Positions 22,522-34,353 of a stretch of DNA of 64,000 nt are shown piece after piece. How positions within the stretch are numbered: the first letter of the stretch is position 1; each line of letters starts with the position of its first letter. The notes below the pieces were generated by a model. It was not told where the DNA came from, did not search any database, and saw only the letters and a program-made list of their open reading frames with translations. The translations under genes and the position numbers were made by a program. Source of the stretch: Panopea generosa (lineage: Eukaryota; Mollusca; Bivalvia; Adapedonta; Hiatellidae); contig CM055911.1 of NCBI GenBank assembly GCA_029582155.1, forward strand, positions 52,689,388-52,753,387. The letters are read 5' to 3'.

Positions 22522-22645
22522 CATGTCGGACCGCGTGATCTAGTGGTAGAGTATCGGATAGATGACAGGAGGGTCGTGGGTCCGATACTCCATTACGGCT
22601 AGTAATATTGTCCTTGAGCAAGACAACACTTAAAGAGTTGAGGAA
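22522..22645 (+). repeat. SINE family 3, plus-strand fragment
   Basis: Head GACCGCGTGATCTAGTGGTAG with a diverged B box (GTCGTGGGTCCGATACTCC), then TTGTCCTTGAGCAAGACAAC, the family 3 body word. Confidence 0.75.
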
Positions 22646-22649
22646 CGAG

Positions 22650-23009
22650 ATGTTTTCCTTGTTGTCAATCCATTGTTGTCGCCCCTCTTATTATTTCAAT
22701 ATGAATTGCTCCAATTAGTCTGTAAGACAAAAACTCCCATGTTACAGTCAGTTTACTTATATTATGGTGGTGTAACCTGTTTTCGATCACTTAAGAATCG
22801 CCGTTAAATAGTTTAATGCAAAACGGATGTTGACACCAAATGCATATACATGTGTATAATTATCATATTTAATCTCAATGTCTATATTAAACACTTTTTT
22901 TCAACATAAACATTGATATTCAAATTTCTTCCCTTCGAAAGATCGATATTCAATTTTATTATATTTTAACTATAAAATAATACTTTTCTACCAAAAAGAA
23001 AACAAATAC
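22650..23009. other. unannotated AT-rich stretch
   Basis: No element or frame recognised. Confidence 0.35.
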
Positions 23010-23425
23010 ATGGCCATTGCCTTCACCATTCACCTTGACCTTTGTCGAACAGACACAAATCAGTCGCATGACACATCGTCTTGTCCTAGTGAACATTTGT
23101 GCCAAATTATTTAAAATTGCAATCACAAGTAAAGAAGATACGACCCGGACAAGAGGAAATACAGTGTATACATTGGATTTTCAAACACTTGACTTTGAGC
23201 TATGACCTTGAACTTTGATGAACAGACACAAATCATTTGCATGACACATAGTCTTGTCCTAGTGAACATTTGTGCCAAGTTATTTAAAATTCCAATCTCA
23301 ACTGAACGAGATACGATGAGGACAGCATCGGACGCACACATGCACGGACGCGCAGAAATACGGACGCTCGGACGGACGCAGCCCATTTCTATATCCCCTC
23401 GAGCGGTAGCGGGGGATAAAAAATG
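23010..23425 (+). repeat. 173-bp tandem repeat with GGAC-type end
   Basis: Two units: GAACAGACACAAATC starts at 23047 and 23220, and both carry CTTGTCCTAGTGAACATTTG. The second runs into a GGACGC-rich tract and a tail ending in GGGGGATAAAAA. It is similar in plan to 3548-4155. Confidence 0.85.
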
Positions 23426-23429
23426 GACA

Positions 23430-23959
23430 TAGTGAGAAATACATTTTACAGGTCTGTATCATAACATATCTTTCTTACCTGTATTATTTTTGACTAAGTG
23501 GATACTGTTTGTAAATGTTGACATTTGTGTAGGAAGTTGAAATACGCGTCCACAATATTCGTAATGTTTGCAAATGATCATGCGAATTCAGGTTGTGATC
23601 GTTAACAGGTAACGACAACACACCAATGATTCGTTTGAAACACGTATTCTTGTTCGTTATGCGTTTTGTTTCAAGAAATACTAATGACTTACCTAGATGG
23701 CGCTAGCGTAGTGTTAAACAATGTTTTAAAATACAATGTTTCCCAAAGATCAGGTGCACGACATTTTAACTATCTTTGTTTTTCATACATGGCTACGTTT
23801 AAACATATTCTATTTTGCATTTTGTTTGACAAATTAACATATTTTTCTTCTCGTCATTGGAATGAAAGAGAGAAAAGTTTCAAAATCAAAGGGAATTTAT
23901 CAGGATCATTTTCAAAATTTTAAAGTAGGCTTAAAACATATTTTCCCAATCTATATATA
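23430..23959. other. unannotated stretch
   Basis: An 85-codon plus frame at 23666 lacks splice context and recognisable features. Confidence 0.3.
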
Positions 23960-24165
23960 ACCACTGACCCGTATTCCCAAAAGAATATCTTTTTAAACAT
24001 ACCAAAAAATATAAATACTAAAATAGAGAACTCTTAATTTGGGCTACGCGCCTGGGTAAGACTCAAATAGGGTTTCCGCTTAAAAGAGCAACATATTTTG
24101 TGACGTATTAAATGAGTCACATGATTTAATTTTAATTTTAATTTGATCTGTTATTTACAGGAGCG
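23960..24165 (+). repeat. dispersed element family G, copy 2, 3' truncated
   Basis: Carries TTGGGCTACGCGCCTGGGTAAG and TTAAATGAGTCACATGATTT as at 8325 and 26030, but ends before the TTAGAAAGAGTCCGAAT block. Confidence 0.8.
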
Positions 24166-24487
24166 GATCCAGGATTTCAATTTAGAGGGGGTACAACACA
24201 AAATCTGAACGGGCACACATGTGAATTTTAATAAAAATAGGAGTTTATTGGGTAGAGGTTATGTACTGTCACGTATAGTGTATGTTACATACCAAAATCA
24301 TACGGATTTTATTTATTAATGAAAATGAGATGCTTTTTATCAATTTCGATAATTTTTTTTTTTAAACATTTATAGCTTTTTCCCTTTTACTCAACACGAA
24401 CATCAACCCATGTTTTAAAATGGTTTTTACTTCTGTAACAATTATCTCCCTTGCATGTTAATATTTAGTTGTTGTAAAACATTACTA
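24166..24487. other. stretch beginning with a GGAGCGGATCCAGGATT word
   Basis: That opening word is, from memory, common in invertebrate interspersed repeats. The rest is AT-rich and unrecognised. Confidence 0.3.
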
Positions 24488-24775
24488 AGCATTGATTGAA
24501 TATTTAGGCTTCATTCTTATGCCATCGAGGGCAAACAGACGATCAGTAAACCTAACCACTGTTTTCTGGAATCCTGAAAGGTTAACCAGTACTCGATAAC
24601 ACCCCACCACCGCAAGTAACAGATAGCTTTCCCACTTGAATCAGAGGTGAGAGACAAATAATAAGGAGACACAATGTCGTATATCAATCATCACAGAAAC
24701 TTGCCGGGTGGGGATTCGAACTCACATCCCCTGGATTGATAGTCAGACGTGCTACCGACTGAGCTAATCGGGCAC
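24488..24775 (-). repeat. SINE family 2 copy
   Basis: A TGATTGAA tail lies at the low end, then body words AACAGACGATCAGT, GTTTTCTGG, CCGCAAGTAAC and GAGGTGAGAGACAAAT. The minus-strand tRNA-like head GCCCGATTAGCTCAGTCGGT is at the high end. Confidence 0.9.
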
Positions 24776-24989
24776 GATTTGTATAACATTAGGGCGAAAG
24801 ATCTAGTGGTCAATGCCAACATGCTATATACGGTATACAGTTTTGATGATGGAGAGACACATTCGCAGACGTATTTGGTAAACTTTCTCACATTAAAGTG
24901 GTATAACTGGGAACTGGGGATAATTTTATATAGAAATGAACATTTTTCTTTATAAATCAAAAACATTTTCGTGAATTTTCATCGCTATG

Positions 24990-25350
24990 TGATAATTTAC
25001 GTGAACATTTGAAACGAAAAAAAATCAGTGAATTATATGATACAAATCATTCATTAATAGGTAAAATTTACATACTATTACAAAATTAAAGTGCAATAAT
25101 GTCTCTCGGAAAATTTATAGAAAGCGCGCTTAAAACAGTCTATTTTTCATTGCACTGATGAAAAAATATGTTATAATTCATTTTATTTTGTACTGTTGTT
25201 TTGGTTTTCATTTTTTTTGTCTTCGCTGTTGAATAATGTCATGAAAGTTTCTTTATATATGTATTGAAGCAATTGCGATTATGATAAAATAGAGACTGAT
25301 AAGCCTTATTAGGCTGGGTATTTCTTAACATTTATTAACGTTAATGGTAA
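24990..25350 (+). repeat. dispersed element family F, copy 1
   Basis: Matches the reverse complement of 53525-53895 over about 360 bp: AAGCGCGCTTAAAACAG, TGTCTTCGCTGTTGAATAATGTCATG, and a terminal hairpin AGCCTTATTAGGCT followed by GGGTATTTCTTAACATTTATTAA. No coding capacity was seen. Confidence 0.8.
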
Positions 25351-25364
25351 TGTTGTAAATATGA

Positions 25365-25670
25365 AAGAGTTGGTTAGTGGTCCTGTCGTTATGACCTTGA
25401 ATTGCAAACCCAGGGGTCGCAGGTTCAATTCCCCGCCCCCCGCCCCCCACCCCCCGCCCCCCCCCCCCCCCAACTAAAAATAATCACCAGTCTTTCGGAT
25501 GGGACTTTAATTGTATCGTGTATCGGTGCTTAACAGCGGGCACGTAGAAGAACCAGGGACGCTACAAAATTGTATTCTGCACAATCCTCCAAAAACCTAA
25601 AATTAATAATACTCTTCGGGAGGCGTCGCCCATATGAGAAACCGATGGCGACGATAAATAAAGTCCTCAT
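25365..25670 (+). repeat. SINE family 5 with poly-C expansion
   Basis: tRNA-like head (GTTGGTTAGTGGTCCTGTCG, B box GCAGGTTCAATTCCCC), then a C-rich run at about 25430-25471. The body and tail (GGGACGCTACAAAA, GGAGGCGTCGCCCATATG, CGATAAATAAAGTC) are shared with 33160-33335. Confidence 0.75.
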
Positions 25671-26029
25671 GGTTGTTACCCTGACTTGTATTGTACCCGT
25701 CACTTTAATAAATAATATAATATATAACACACTTATCAAATACATGTGGTACACATAGCTTTACATCTCAAGAAGTTTCAGATAGTTTAATGTTATTTTA
25801 TTTCAATATATCATGAAATGGGGTCAGGTGACAAGTTCTGCCAACATTAGATCTAGTCATTCAGAGACATGAATTTTCTGGGTCATAAATTTTCAGAGAC
25901 ATACATTTTCAATTTTGCTGTATTAATGGGAATACATTGTATATCAGAATTTTTTCAAATTTTAAAAATTGTCTCTAAACACCTTTTTTTCAAATAGAGC
26001 ATCCCTTAATATTCTCACTGAGTCCATAT
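25671..26029. other. unannotated stretch
   Basis: TTTCAGAGACAT words repeat twice near 25860-25905; nothing else seen. Confidence 0.3.
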
Positions 26030-26400
26030 TGTTAAAAGGATATCTATTTTTAAATATGCCAAAATAAAATATAGGAAAAGGATTTCCTAACTTGGGCTAT
26101 GCGCCTAGATAAGGCTTAAAATATATTTCCTGCTTAAATTGTAACATATTTAGTGAAATGAGTCACGTGATTTCATTTTGATTCCAATTTGTTCTATAAT
26201 ACACGTTTTCAGATAGTAAAACATGTTACATCGCTTAGAAAGAGTCCGAATGACGATGTGAAGGTCGTCAAGCAGTACTAAGTGCTGTCTAATTTTAGAA
26301 TGGGGATTTCGTTTCACGTTAACCACGCGATTTAATTATTGATTATGTAACATTTTAAAGGATTTGACATACCAAACCATTCGGATTTTATTATTAATTC
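26030..26400 (+). repeat. dispersed element family G, copy 3
   Basis: The fullest plus-strand copy: GGATTTCCTAACTTGGGCTA, GCGCCTAGATAAGGC, AATGAGTCACGTGATTTC, CTTAGAAAGAGTCCGAATGA, then GATTTCGTTTCACG and TGTAACATTTTAAAGG. Confidence 0.85.
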
Positions 26401-26454
26401 ATTACTGATGATTTTTATCTATTTTATATATTTAGACATTTATTATTTCCTGAT

Positions 26455-26715
26455 ATGTGGGACCTCCGTGGGCGAGTGGTCTAAGGCACCGTCTCAAGAT
26501 CACTTACATCTCACCGCTAAGATCGTAAGTTCGGGTCCCGCTCGCTCCGTAACTTTTATTTGAGAAAGTTTGCCAGTTACTTGCGGAAGGACGATGGTTC
26601 TACTCAGTTCGATTCGGGCTGAGGTCTTCCTTCACCAAAATAACTAATATGCCATATATAACCTGAAATGTGTTGGAAATGGTGTTAAACCCCATTCGAA
26701 AACAAAGCCTGATAT
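26455..26715 (+). repeat. SINE family 4, near-complete copy
   Basis: Head GGGCGAGTGGTCTAAGGCACC with B box AAGTTCGGGTCCCGC, then GTTTGCCAGTTACTTGCGGAAG, GATGGTTCTACTCAG, and tail CCTGAAATGTGTTGGAAATGG. Confidence 0.9.
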
Positions 26716-26742
26716 ACTCCCTTAAAAGGTACAACGATATTA

Positions 26743-27046
26743 GACCGCAGCGGTGGTCTAGTGGTAGAGCGTCTGCCTCGCATGCGGAATGTCGTGGGTT
26801 AGATTCCCGACCAGGTCATACCAGACTTTAAAAAGTGTACTAGAAGCTTCCTCGCTTGACACTCAGCATTTAAATGAGAGTTCTTGGTCTGGTCGGCCTG
26901 GTGTCAGTATAATGTGACTGGGTGAAGTATCATATCGTGTCTACGGCACGATACTCCAGTGTGACAGCGCTCAGAATACTGTCTCAAGTAGACACAGCAT
27001 CAGCAGCAGCATCATCATCATCATCATCAGCAACAACAGCAACAGC

Positions 27047-27089
<43 letters not shown>

Positions 27090-27092
27090 TCA
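26743..27092 (+). repeat. SINE family 1 with CAG/CAT/CAA tail
   Basis: Head GCAGCGGTGGTCTAGTGGTA, B box GTCGTGGGTTAGATTCCCG, body GCTTCCTCGCTTGACACTCA, and a second conserved domain with GATACTCCAGTGTGACAGCG and CTGTCTCAAGTAGACAC. The 3' tail expanded into triplet repeats ending (CAA)n. The plus open frame at 26922 is this tail. Confidence 0.92.
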
Positions 27093-27484
27093 TTAAATAT
27101 CGAGTTTCAATTTAACTACCTAGTAAAGGAATTTAAATCACCTTGAATACGTATCCAGTGTATTAAAGTGAACGGTGTGCCACATAATAGATATATCATA
27201 TATCAGAATGCGGATAGTTTTTCTTCTATATTTGATTTATCGCCGTAACGGGATATAGTTTGATTGTATAGGTAAACATCGCCAGTTTGTACTTTTATAT
27301 AGAAACAAACGGAATGCACTAAAATAGATTATTCATGAAATGTTCACGATTTGTTGATATAACTGAAGTCAGGTAACAGGTAATTTGTATATTTAAATTC
27401 TTTGATATTACTTTATGACTAAATAGATTTAAATAATTTATGAGTTGGCAAATACGTAACAGATGATTTCTTACTGCATAAAAA
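27093..27484. other. unannotated AT-rich stretch
   Basis: Nothing recognised. Confidence 0.35.
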
Positions 27485-27575
27485 CAACTCGAACCCACGA
27501 CCTCAGTGGCTAGAGGGTATTGGTCTTAAAACAGAGTCTTTGACCAAAAGGCCATGGAGGACCCTAAATATTTGT
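27485..27575 (-). repeat. tRNA-like SINE head
   Basis: Minus sense reads CCATGGCCTTTTGGTC and GGTCGTGGGTTCGAGTTG, as in Leu/Ser-type heads of family 4. No body follows. Confidence 0.55.
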
Positions 27576-27719
27576 TAGTTGTTATGAGACAACCGAGTGA
27601 ATAAATGAGTGATCGAGTGAATGAGCGAGTGAATCCAGTTAAGCGAAAAACTGTGCCCCCCACCTCCCCCACAACTCATGCAGGCGTGAGCCTCGGACTC
27701 ATCTTAAATGTTATTGTTA

Positions 27720-28370
27720 AAGCCAATGAATTTGAGGACTAAAATCATCGAACCGAAATGCCAAACAGATATGCACAACAAGACCTCAAACTGATTCTTT
27801 CCAGCAAGTTTCGGCTAAACCTGACGACCTCAGACGTTAGAGGAGTAATATAGGTCAGATTTTTAATTCGAAAATGCAAATGGACGTGATTATTTCCAAA
27901 ATCATCGAACTAGGCGGCCTGTCGTTTATTTTACTATATTGGTCGTTAAACTCGTCTTGTTAAACAGTTTAAGTTTAATATTCTATTAATAGACATGCAA
28001 ATGTATAAATAGTACTGTCATATGAATATGTGATACATTGGTTAAAATATGCTGTTTTATGTTTTAAATACAGTCTCTTACAATTCTTTAAAGAATGACA
28101 GGGTTATTTGTTAAATGTAAATATTGTTTTATTTTATATTATACATCTACTGTGTATTAACCCTGATGAGACTTAAATAAAGAATTAAATAAATAATAAC
28201 TAGAACACAAAAGGAATGTGCGAAACGAGACCTCACACTGATCCTCCCCGGCAAGTTTCGACCACACATGCAGGAAGAATTTTCCTCCCGAGATTTTGTG
28301 ACAGACGGACAAACAGACGATCCGAAAGACGAACGTTGCTTACGAGAAGTTCATTGCGGGGATAAAACTA
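27720..28370 (+). repeat. diverged ATCATCGAACC repeats and possible LINE tail
   Basis: 27745-27920 and 28200-28370 carry ATCATCGAACC, TTCCAGCAAGTTTCG/CCGGCAAGTTTCG and an ACAGACGGACAAAC stretch ending GGGGATAAAAC, related to the 156-bp repeat at 3548. Between them, 28120-28190 ends with GATGAGACTTAAATAAAG and short A-rich repeats, suggestive of a LINE 3' end. Confidence 0.55.
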
Positions 28371-28419
28371 TTTTTTCATAAAAACCAACAACAAACTATT
28401 AGCTACCTAACCCTTGTTG

Positions 28420-28689
28420 CTTAAACCTTGAGATCTAACACTGCTGACACTAAAAACGCCATGAAATCAGTACACAAAATCAAAAGAAAAGGTGTTAAAA
28501 TTGAAAAAAAGAGTTTACCCTTCAGTGGCACACTGTACTGGAACTGCTATCATGGGGTAAATGTTTTAATCCAGCAGTACTGTTCTAACCTCCCAATGGC
28601 GTTCTGTAAAAACAAATAACACCTTAAAGTAGCGCCGGTATGTACAGACAGATGGACAGACGGATGGACGTTTACTTTTAATCAATGTG
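28420..28689. other. unannotated stretch ending in a GGAC-type tract
   Basis: A 63-codon plus frame at 28428 ends where ACAGATGGACAGACGGATGG starts. This is the same arrangement as other GGAC-tailed repeats, so the frame is probably repeat body. Confidence 0.4.
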
Positions 28690-29400
28690 AGGCTTTGCCT
28701 CATCTTATGTTTAATAACACCCCAGTCACTTTTGTTAACAATCACAAACATCTTGGATTAACCTTAAGTAATTAAGCAATTAGAGCAATATTATATGGCA
28801 ACTCTAATCTTGTATACATACGATGATAATATTAAAATATTAAAAGCTGTACAACAGTTTATTAAATCTTCAAAAAGATTTGAATCCCGAGTACGTATTA
28901 AGAAATACTTCATAAAAAGCATTGTTATATCCAATAAGATAGAAAGAAAAGCTGTTTATAACTATTGACAAACATTTATAATCAATTTTGATATCTAGAA
29001 TGTTTAAAAAGTTATTTTAATGACAACAATGCTGAGCATACCGGGTTAACTGTTTTATTGTTGTGCTACAAGTCTGCATAGTGTCTAAATGCATCTATTG
29101 CATCTCTATTCCTTCTCCAGTCTTCTATTTTTTTCTAACCCTGTAAGAACTAAATTAATTGGTATTACTGATTTTTTATTATTATTTCAATTGTTATTAA
29201 CTGATGGATAATTGTGTACACACTGTTATTAGTCTCTTATCATTTTGCATTAACTTTAACCCTTTATCATGTGTTATACCATTTCAAGTTTTTTTCTTCA
29301 ATTATTTGTAATATTTCAGGGGAAGGGCCGTAACTAATGTTGTGAGAACTTGTGGCCCAACCCCATTGGTGCAAATATAAATGTAATGAAATATGGTTAA
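28690..29400 (+). mobile_element. LINE fragment: RT C-terminus plus 3' untranslated end
   Basis: 28705-28770 translates to an F-N-N-T-P-V-T-F-V-N-N-H-K-H-L-G-L-T segment, the HKHLG motif that follows the RT active site in many LINEs. Stops follow. 29318-29390 carries the 3' tail GGGAAGGGCCGTAACTAATG and GTGGCCCAACCCC also seen at 14560 and 47970. Confidence 0.75.
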
Positions 29401-29644
29401 ACAGAACTGACGGACGGACAGATGGAAAACAAATCGACCATGTCATAAGTATAGGGAAACAGAAAGTTCGTTAAAATTTGACTAAAGTTATTATATCTAA
29501 GAAATAGTTTGTTGATACACATCAAACGAGAAAACAAGAGATTGTTTGCTAGTAATTAAAACTTATTATTAACTTTTTCACAAATAATTAGATTTCCTGT
29601 TAGTTCAATATACATTGAAAAGATTACATATATCTGTTAGTCTG

Positions 29645-29800
29645 CAGAACCCAGCTCTTCCGATTGGGTCCATTTAATTACAACACATTTGAGCACGTTG
29701 ATTGGTCAGTTGCTTCAGAGAAAGTTTGAATGACGTCATAGTCAATTGCTATAAATTGTGGGCTATAAATTGTGGGATTGGAATGACAGATGAAAAATTA
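29645..29800 (+). mobile_element. family B MITE-like element, copy 3, right end lost
   Basis: Starts ACCCAGCTCTTCCGATTGGG, then GAGCACGTTGATTGGTCAG and AATGACGTCATAG. Near 29752-29775 a short tandem duplication of CTATAAATTGTGGG stands where the terminal part should follow. Confidence 0.75.
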
Positions 29801-30234
29801 ACACGTGTGCAAAATATGGAAAGATCATCGGACTTAAAACAAATCCTGTGTAACTTCGTTTAGAAATATTTTCAAAATGGTTCATAGTTGTTGTGATTTC
29901 TTGCTGCAGAAGTTGGCATAGCACATTCTGCAATAAGACATCACTGGTGTTAAAAAGTGACTTTTATAGGATTTCATGTATTTATGAGCATTTGAGGACT
30001 TCTTGTTTTTTAAAAATCTTAAGGTGTCACAGCATCCTCTTTTTTAAAAAAAAACACAACAAAACAAGCTGGTCTACCTACCAGTTAGTGTGCATTTTTA
30101 TGTGGGTATACATTCCTGCAATGAAAAAAAAAATTAAAAAAAATTGTATGTAGAATTCTTTTTTTACCATTGAAATCCTAGATCCCACTACTTAACTCCC
30201 CGCGCCTTTGCGGTTGGTGTTGACTACTAAGTTT
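29801..30234. other. unannotated stretch
   Basis: A-runs near 30050 and 30125. The open frame at 29893 has no supporting context. Confidence 0.35.
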
Positions 30235-30425
30235 TATTTTTAACGCCATCGAGGACTTACAAACAATCGGTCTACCGAGCAACTGGGCTACAGGCTGGTT
30301 AATCAGTACTCGAGCATACCAATCTCCGCAAAAAAAACCATATCGCTTTCCAACTTAAACCAGCCGTGGCATACGAATGACAATGAGACACAAGGATACT
30401 ATATCTGTGGATGATAATATAGCAA
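30235..30425 (-). repeat. SINE family 2 fragment without head
   Basis: AACGCCATCGAGGACTTAC, TTAATCAGTACTCGAGCATACC, and ACGAATGACAATGAGACACAAG align to the family 2 body. The tRNA head is missing at the high end. Confidence 0.7.
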
Positions 30426-30569
30426 ATAATTTATAATGGCCTAATGACTTCCAAGAGCAAACATTTATTATATAAAGTCGCCAAACTTACAAAAGAAGTC
30501 TTCGATACTCATACAACTATTTTGAATGATTTAATTACTTTGTAAAATCAATGACTTATATAGGGAAGG

Positions 30570-31015
30570 AAAAACAACTGATTGAGATGTTATGAACCCT
30601 CGCGTATTCACGCAAAATATCGCGAAATCTCATTTTCAAATATCTTAACTACCATTCATTTCAGAAATACAAATCAAATTATTTCCTTTCACAATGTAAT
30701 TCTCAACAAAACGAGACCATGCCAGGTTAAATATGTTTAAAATTGTTAGTACTTACGATTACAAAATTTGTACACTGCAACTAAAAAATCAATATTTTCT
30801 TTTACTTCAAACGGCAATATTTTAAATTCAAAATTATTTCGCGTGTTTAAAACATTATAAAACATCTAAGATTACACACAGCTTATATTGTATGTAAAAG
30901 AAATCAGTTGCCTGTGAAATTTGAATGACTAATTCACCAAATTATTAATTCTGCGTAATGCTATTTTATCAACATTTAGTAGAGAGATACAAGTTTCCTA
31001 TCCTTCTATATAAGT
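30570..31015 (+). repeat. dispersed element family H, copy 1
   Basis: About 440 bp match 49075-49490 in order: CTGATTGAGAT, TATTCACGCAAAAT, CGAAATCTCATTTTCAA, AAATCAGTTGCCTGTGAAAT, GCTATTTTATCAACATTTAG and GCAAGTTTCCTATC-like ends. No frames are shared, so it is non-coding. Confidence 0.85.
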
Positions 31016-31654
31016 CCTTGGTAAAATGAATAATAATTTTGTCGTTTAATTTTTACATAATTTGATTTGTATTATTTTGTATGTTGAATGGATGGGAATA
31101 ACAGCTGCAGTAGACATTAAACAAACACCATTTCACGTAAACATAACAATATGGATCATGGCACGCAGCGCAATACAAAGAAAATCTACCCGAGTATCAG
31201 TCACACGTAACTCACAGTAACTGTAATTTGTTTTGTTTGTTTAGTCTTTTATTGTCGTGTATGTTACATTATTGTCATTGTCATACATTGCTCCTATTTC
31301 ATCTTCTTTATACTAAAAAAACATGTATATTTTCGCTAAATCGTGAAAATGCCGCCCCACTCCAACCCGCCGCCGCTAGCTAACTAAAGTTCATAACCAA
31401 ACAAATTGTTCAAGACTACTGTTATACTACCCTATCTGTAAATGTAAGATTTAAATGTTCTATGCTTCATGTTGTTTAACTATGTATTTGTATGTGATGG
31501 CAGCTGAGTAGATATAAAGGATACTGACTGATACTGAATACTGTATATGTTGCTGTCTTTGCCGTATCTCATGTCACGCTATTTTGTAAATGATCAAAGG
31601 CATCATAGTTATGTTGCCGATTTGCTGATAAACGTATATCAAACACCATGGAGA
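31016..31654. other. unannotated stretch
   Basis: No frame or element recognised. Confidence 0.35.
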
Positions 31655-31737
31655 TTGTGGCCGGGTGAGCATTCTAAGTCATGACTCCAGAATTGATAGT
31701 TGGACGCGCTACCGACTGAGCTACATGGCCCGTTTCT
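31655..31737 (-). repeat. SINE family 2 head only
   Basis: Minus-strand head at 31695-31735 (GTAGCTCAGTCGGTAGCGCG) plus about 40 bp of adjoining body. Confidence 0.7.
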
Positions 31738-31744
31738 CACAAGT

Positions 31745-31932
31745 ACACTGAGTTGAACCTGTGTAAGCGGTCACCTCTACTGAGCAGCCATTTGTCTTAA
31801 GCAGTCACATTTGACATATCCAATGTCTTTGTTTTCAAGGCGAATCAATCTGTTTTAATCAATAACCTGTCTTAAAAGGCCCACTTTTGCTCATTTCCTT
31901 GACTGGTTGCTCAAGACAGGTTTGACTGAATA
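31745..31932 (+). mobile_element. family K MITE, copy 1
   Basis: Left end GAACCTGTGTAAGCGGTCACC and right end (reversed) TTCAGTCAAACCTGTCTTGA form imperfect terminal inverted repeats. Interior words CCTGTCTTAAAAGGC and TTGACTGGTTGCT recur at 34354 and 47598. Such ends are typical of Tc1/mariner/pogo-derived MITEs. Confidence 0.8.
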
Positions 31933-32509
31933 TTTATATCAAGATTAAATTAAGATCTATTACTATAATTGACTTTTTATTATGGCGTTTGAGTTTTTCA
32001 ATATAACTTATGTATTATTGAGACTCCTTTAAAATTTGCAAAGATGTACATTTTAATTGCCCCTAAACCGCGGGAAATATGCTTCATTAAACACTATCAC
32101 ATCAACTTATACAGAATACAGAGTTCTGTATTTTGTATTCTATATTCGTATTCTGTATTCTGAATTCTGTATTCTGTATTGATAACTGCAACGTCCTTAT
32201 ATGCAACATTTTAGCATTTCCATTTCTTCAGATGATCTCGCTATATTACTCAAATAATTATATAATTGTCTAAAAGAAAAAAAAAGAAAGAATAATATAT
32301 TAACTGAAACGATCTATTTATATGAATCACTCTAAAGTTTCCTGAACACAACCATTTTTTATGTTGTTTTTGAGAAGCAATCGTGACACCTGGCGTAAGT
32401 GGCCAACTCTATCCACCGTACTACCACATCGCTTGTACAACTGCTCCACTCGTATTTATTTTACATTTATACACCTTCTCTCAGATACACTCTTACTAAT
32501 TGAAATAAA
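31933..32509. other. stretch with a TATTCTG mini-array
   Basis: 32108-32185 is built of ATTCTGT/ATTCAGA words in both orientations, giving imperfect palindromes. No gene was seen. Confidence 0.5.
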
Positions 32510-32705
32510 CATAACGCAGGCTGTCAATCAAACAAGTCGATAATCCAATCAGCGATCGATATCATTTGGATGGCCGCCATTTTCCTTAGTCAAGCGAATG
32601 GTCTTTAAGTAAACATTACATTGTAATTGCATTGTATCTACTAGTACAAACAACGCCAAACAGTCCATGGGTGGAGCGTAACTCGATCTCGCGTCTGATC
32701 AATTA
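32510..32705 (+). repeat. dispersed element family A, copy 3
   Basis: GGCTGTCAATCAAACAAGTC, GCCGCCATTTTCCTTAGTCA and CTCGATCTCGCGTCTGATCA in family order. Confidence 0.85.
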
Positions 32706-33062
32706 GGTACACGAATACATGGGTAACCTGAACAATTGCAAAGCACTTTATACTTTCTATAATTATATTTAACGTTTTTCTGTACTCTTCCTGAATGCCG
32801 AATTAAAGTGCACTTCCCCGCTCAAATATTTATTTTGTTATTCCGCATACAACAGAGTTCTGCTATTTTCGTCAGACAACGAGACTCCGCTCGGGATGTA
32901 CGTGTATATCGTGTAACAGGCACTCAATTTTATATCCTTAGTATTAATTGTAGAATTGCATACAGATATGGAATGTCAATAAACCGCCCAGACATTGTAT
33001 AGCTCAACTTGAGAATGCACTCAAACCTTTTTAATTACAAACATGATTATATCAAATATGTA
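32706..33062. other. unannotated stretch
   Basis: Nothing recognised. Confidence 0.3.
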
Positions 33063-33125
33063 GGGCGGATCCAGCTCTCCCGATTGGGTCCGTTATATAG
33101 CAATGTTGGAAAAGTCACATTTGAG
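33063..33125 (+). mobile_element. family B MITE-like element, left-end fragment
   Basis: CCAGCTCTCCCGATTGGGTC, TAGCAATGTTGGAAAAG and TTTGAGCACATT match the left third of 55345, then similarity stops. Confidence 0.7.
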
Positions 33126-33159
33126 CACATTAAGCTAAAAATACTTTAACAAAAATCAA

Positions 33160-33335
33160 GGTCACTTGTATCGGTGATTAACACCGAGCATGTTAAAGAA
33201 GCAGGGACGCTACAAAAGGTATCTCTGCACTATCTTCCAAAAATCTAACATTTTTAATGTTCTTCTGGAGGCGTCGCCCATATGGAAAATCGTTGGCGAC
33301 GATCAATAAAGTTATCATCATCGTTAAATGTCTCA
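33160..33335 (+). repeat. SINE family 5 body and tail, no head
   Basis: GGGACGCTACAAAAG, GGAGGCGTCGCCCATATGG and GACGATCAATAAAGTTATCAT align with 25515-25670. Confidence 0.75.
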
Positions 33336-34059
33336 TTCGGACCACCTCGCCGATTATCCTATTATAAATACTGAAGGATAACGGAATTGGCCGATTATCT
33401 ACGATTGGTTGATGTGTATAATGGACTCAACCGATTTAGAAACGCAAAAGTTGTATAATGATGATTTTAACAGTTTTAACACAATTCAAATTAATTCACA
33501 TTTCACACACAACAATAATAATATAAAACGCAAAATGTGCGCAAATTTTATTGATATATCGCAATAAATTAGTTTTTGTTACACTATATCGCCGGAATAA
33601 GATTTTATTCACCATATATATACCAAATAAAACTTATTTTGTTACACTAATGGTTGCGGTTATCAGGTTATTACTTGTGTAATAAAAGAAAAAATCCTTA
33701 TAAAAGTATTTTTCAACCGTCCAAAAAATAAAATACTAACCCTAAACACTTAACTAGACACTTAACCACCCATTCGTGTGTGCGGACGGACGAACATGGG
33801 TAATACTACATGCCCCAATTTCATAGCAGAGATAAATCAATGATCCTGTTTTATAATCAAATGTCAATACATGTACCAAACATACGCTTACACTTAGGGT
33901 TAACGCCGCGACCCTTGGTGTAACAAAACTCTTTTTTGTGTATATACATCTATTTATAGGATAGTTTGACGAATAGTCTGATATTGTAATACAATTTAAC
34001 CAGTAGTCTACATTACATTGAAATGACACCAGGAAGTTGGTTGGTTTAAACTTATTCAT
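33336..34059. other. unannotated stretch
   Basis: The minus open frame over 33754-34104 runs into the neighbouring SINE and has no domain or splice evidence. Confidence 0.35.
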
Positions 34060-34256
34060 TTTACTTCGATTGTGAAACAAGTTCTTACAACTTAGACAAA
34101 TCACGCTTGAAGTCTTCCTGGGTAGAACCAGTACAAAGCATAAACGAAACGGAAAAAATGGTCTTGCTCAAGGACACCACACATAGCTGCGGCGGAGGAT
34201 CGAACCCACGACCTTCTGATCATGGGTTCGGTGCTCTACCACACGACCACTCGCTC
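34060..34256 (-). repeat. SINE family 3 copy
   Basis: Near-identical in order to 5300-5485: CAAGTTCTTACAACTTAGAC, TGGGTAGAACCAGTACAAAG, TGCTCAAGGACACCAC, and a minus-strand B box at GGATCGAACCCACG. Confidence 0.9.
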
Positions 34257-34353
34257 GAAAATTGGTTTTGGTGTACATGTGATATTTAAATCGAAGTTAA
34301 TGAACTTATAAATATTTTACTATGTACATATATAATATCTAAGATGAACTGTC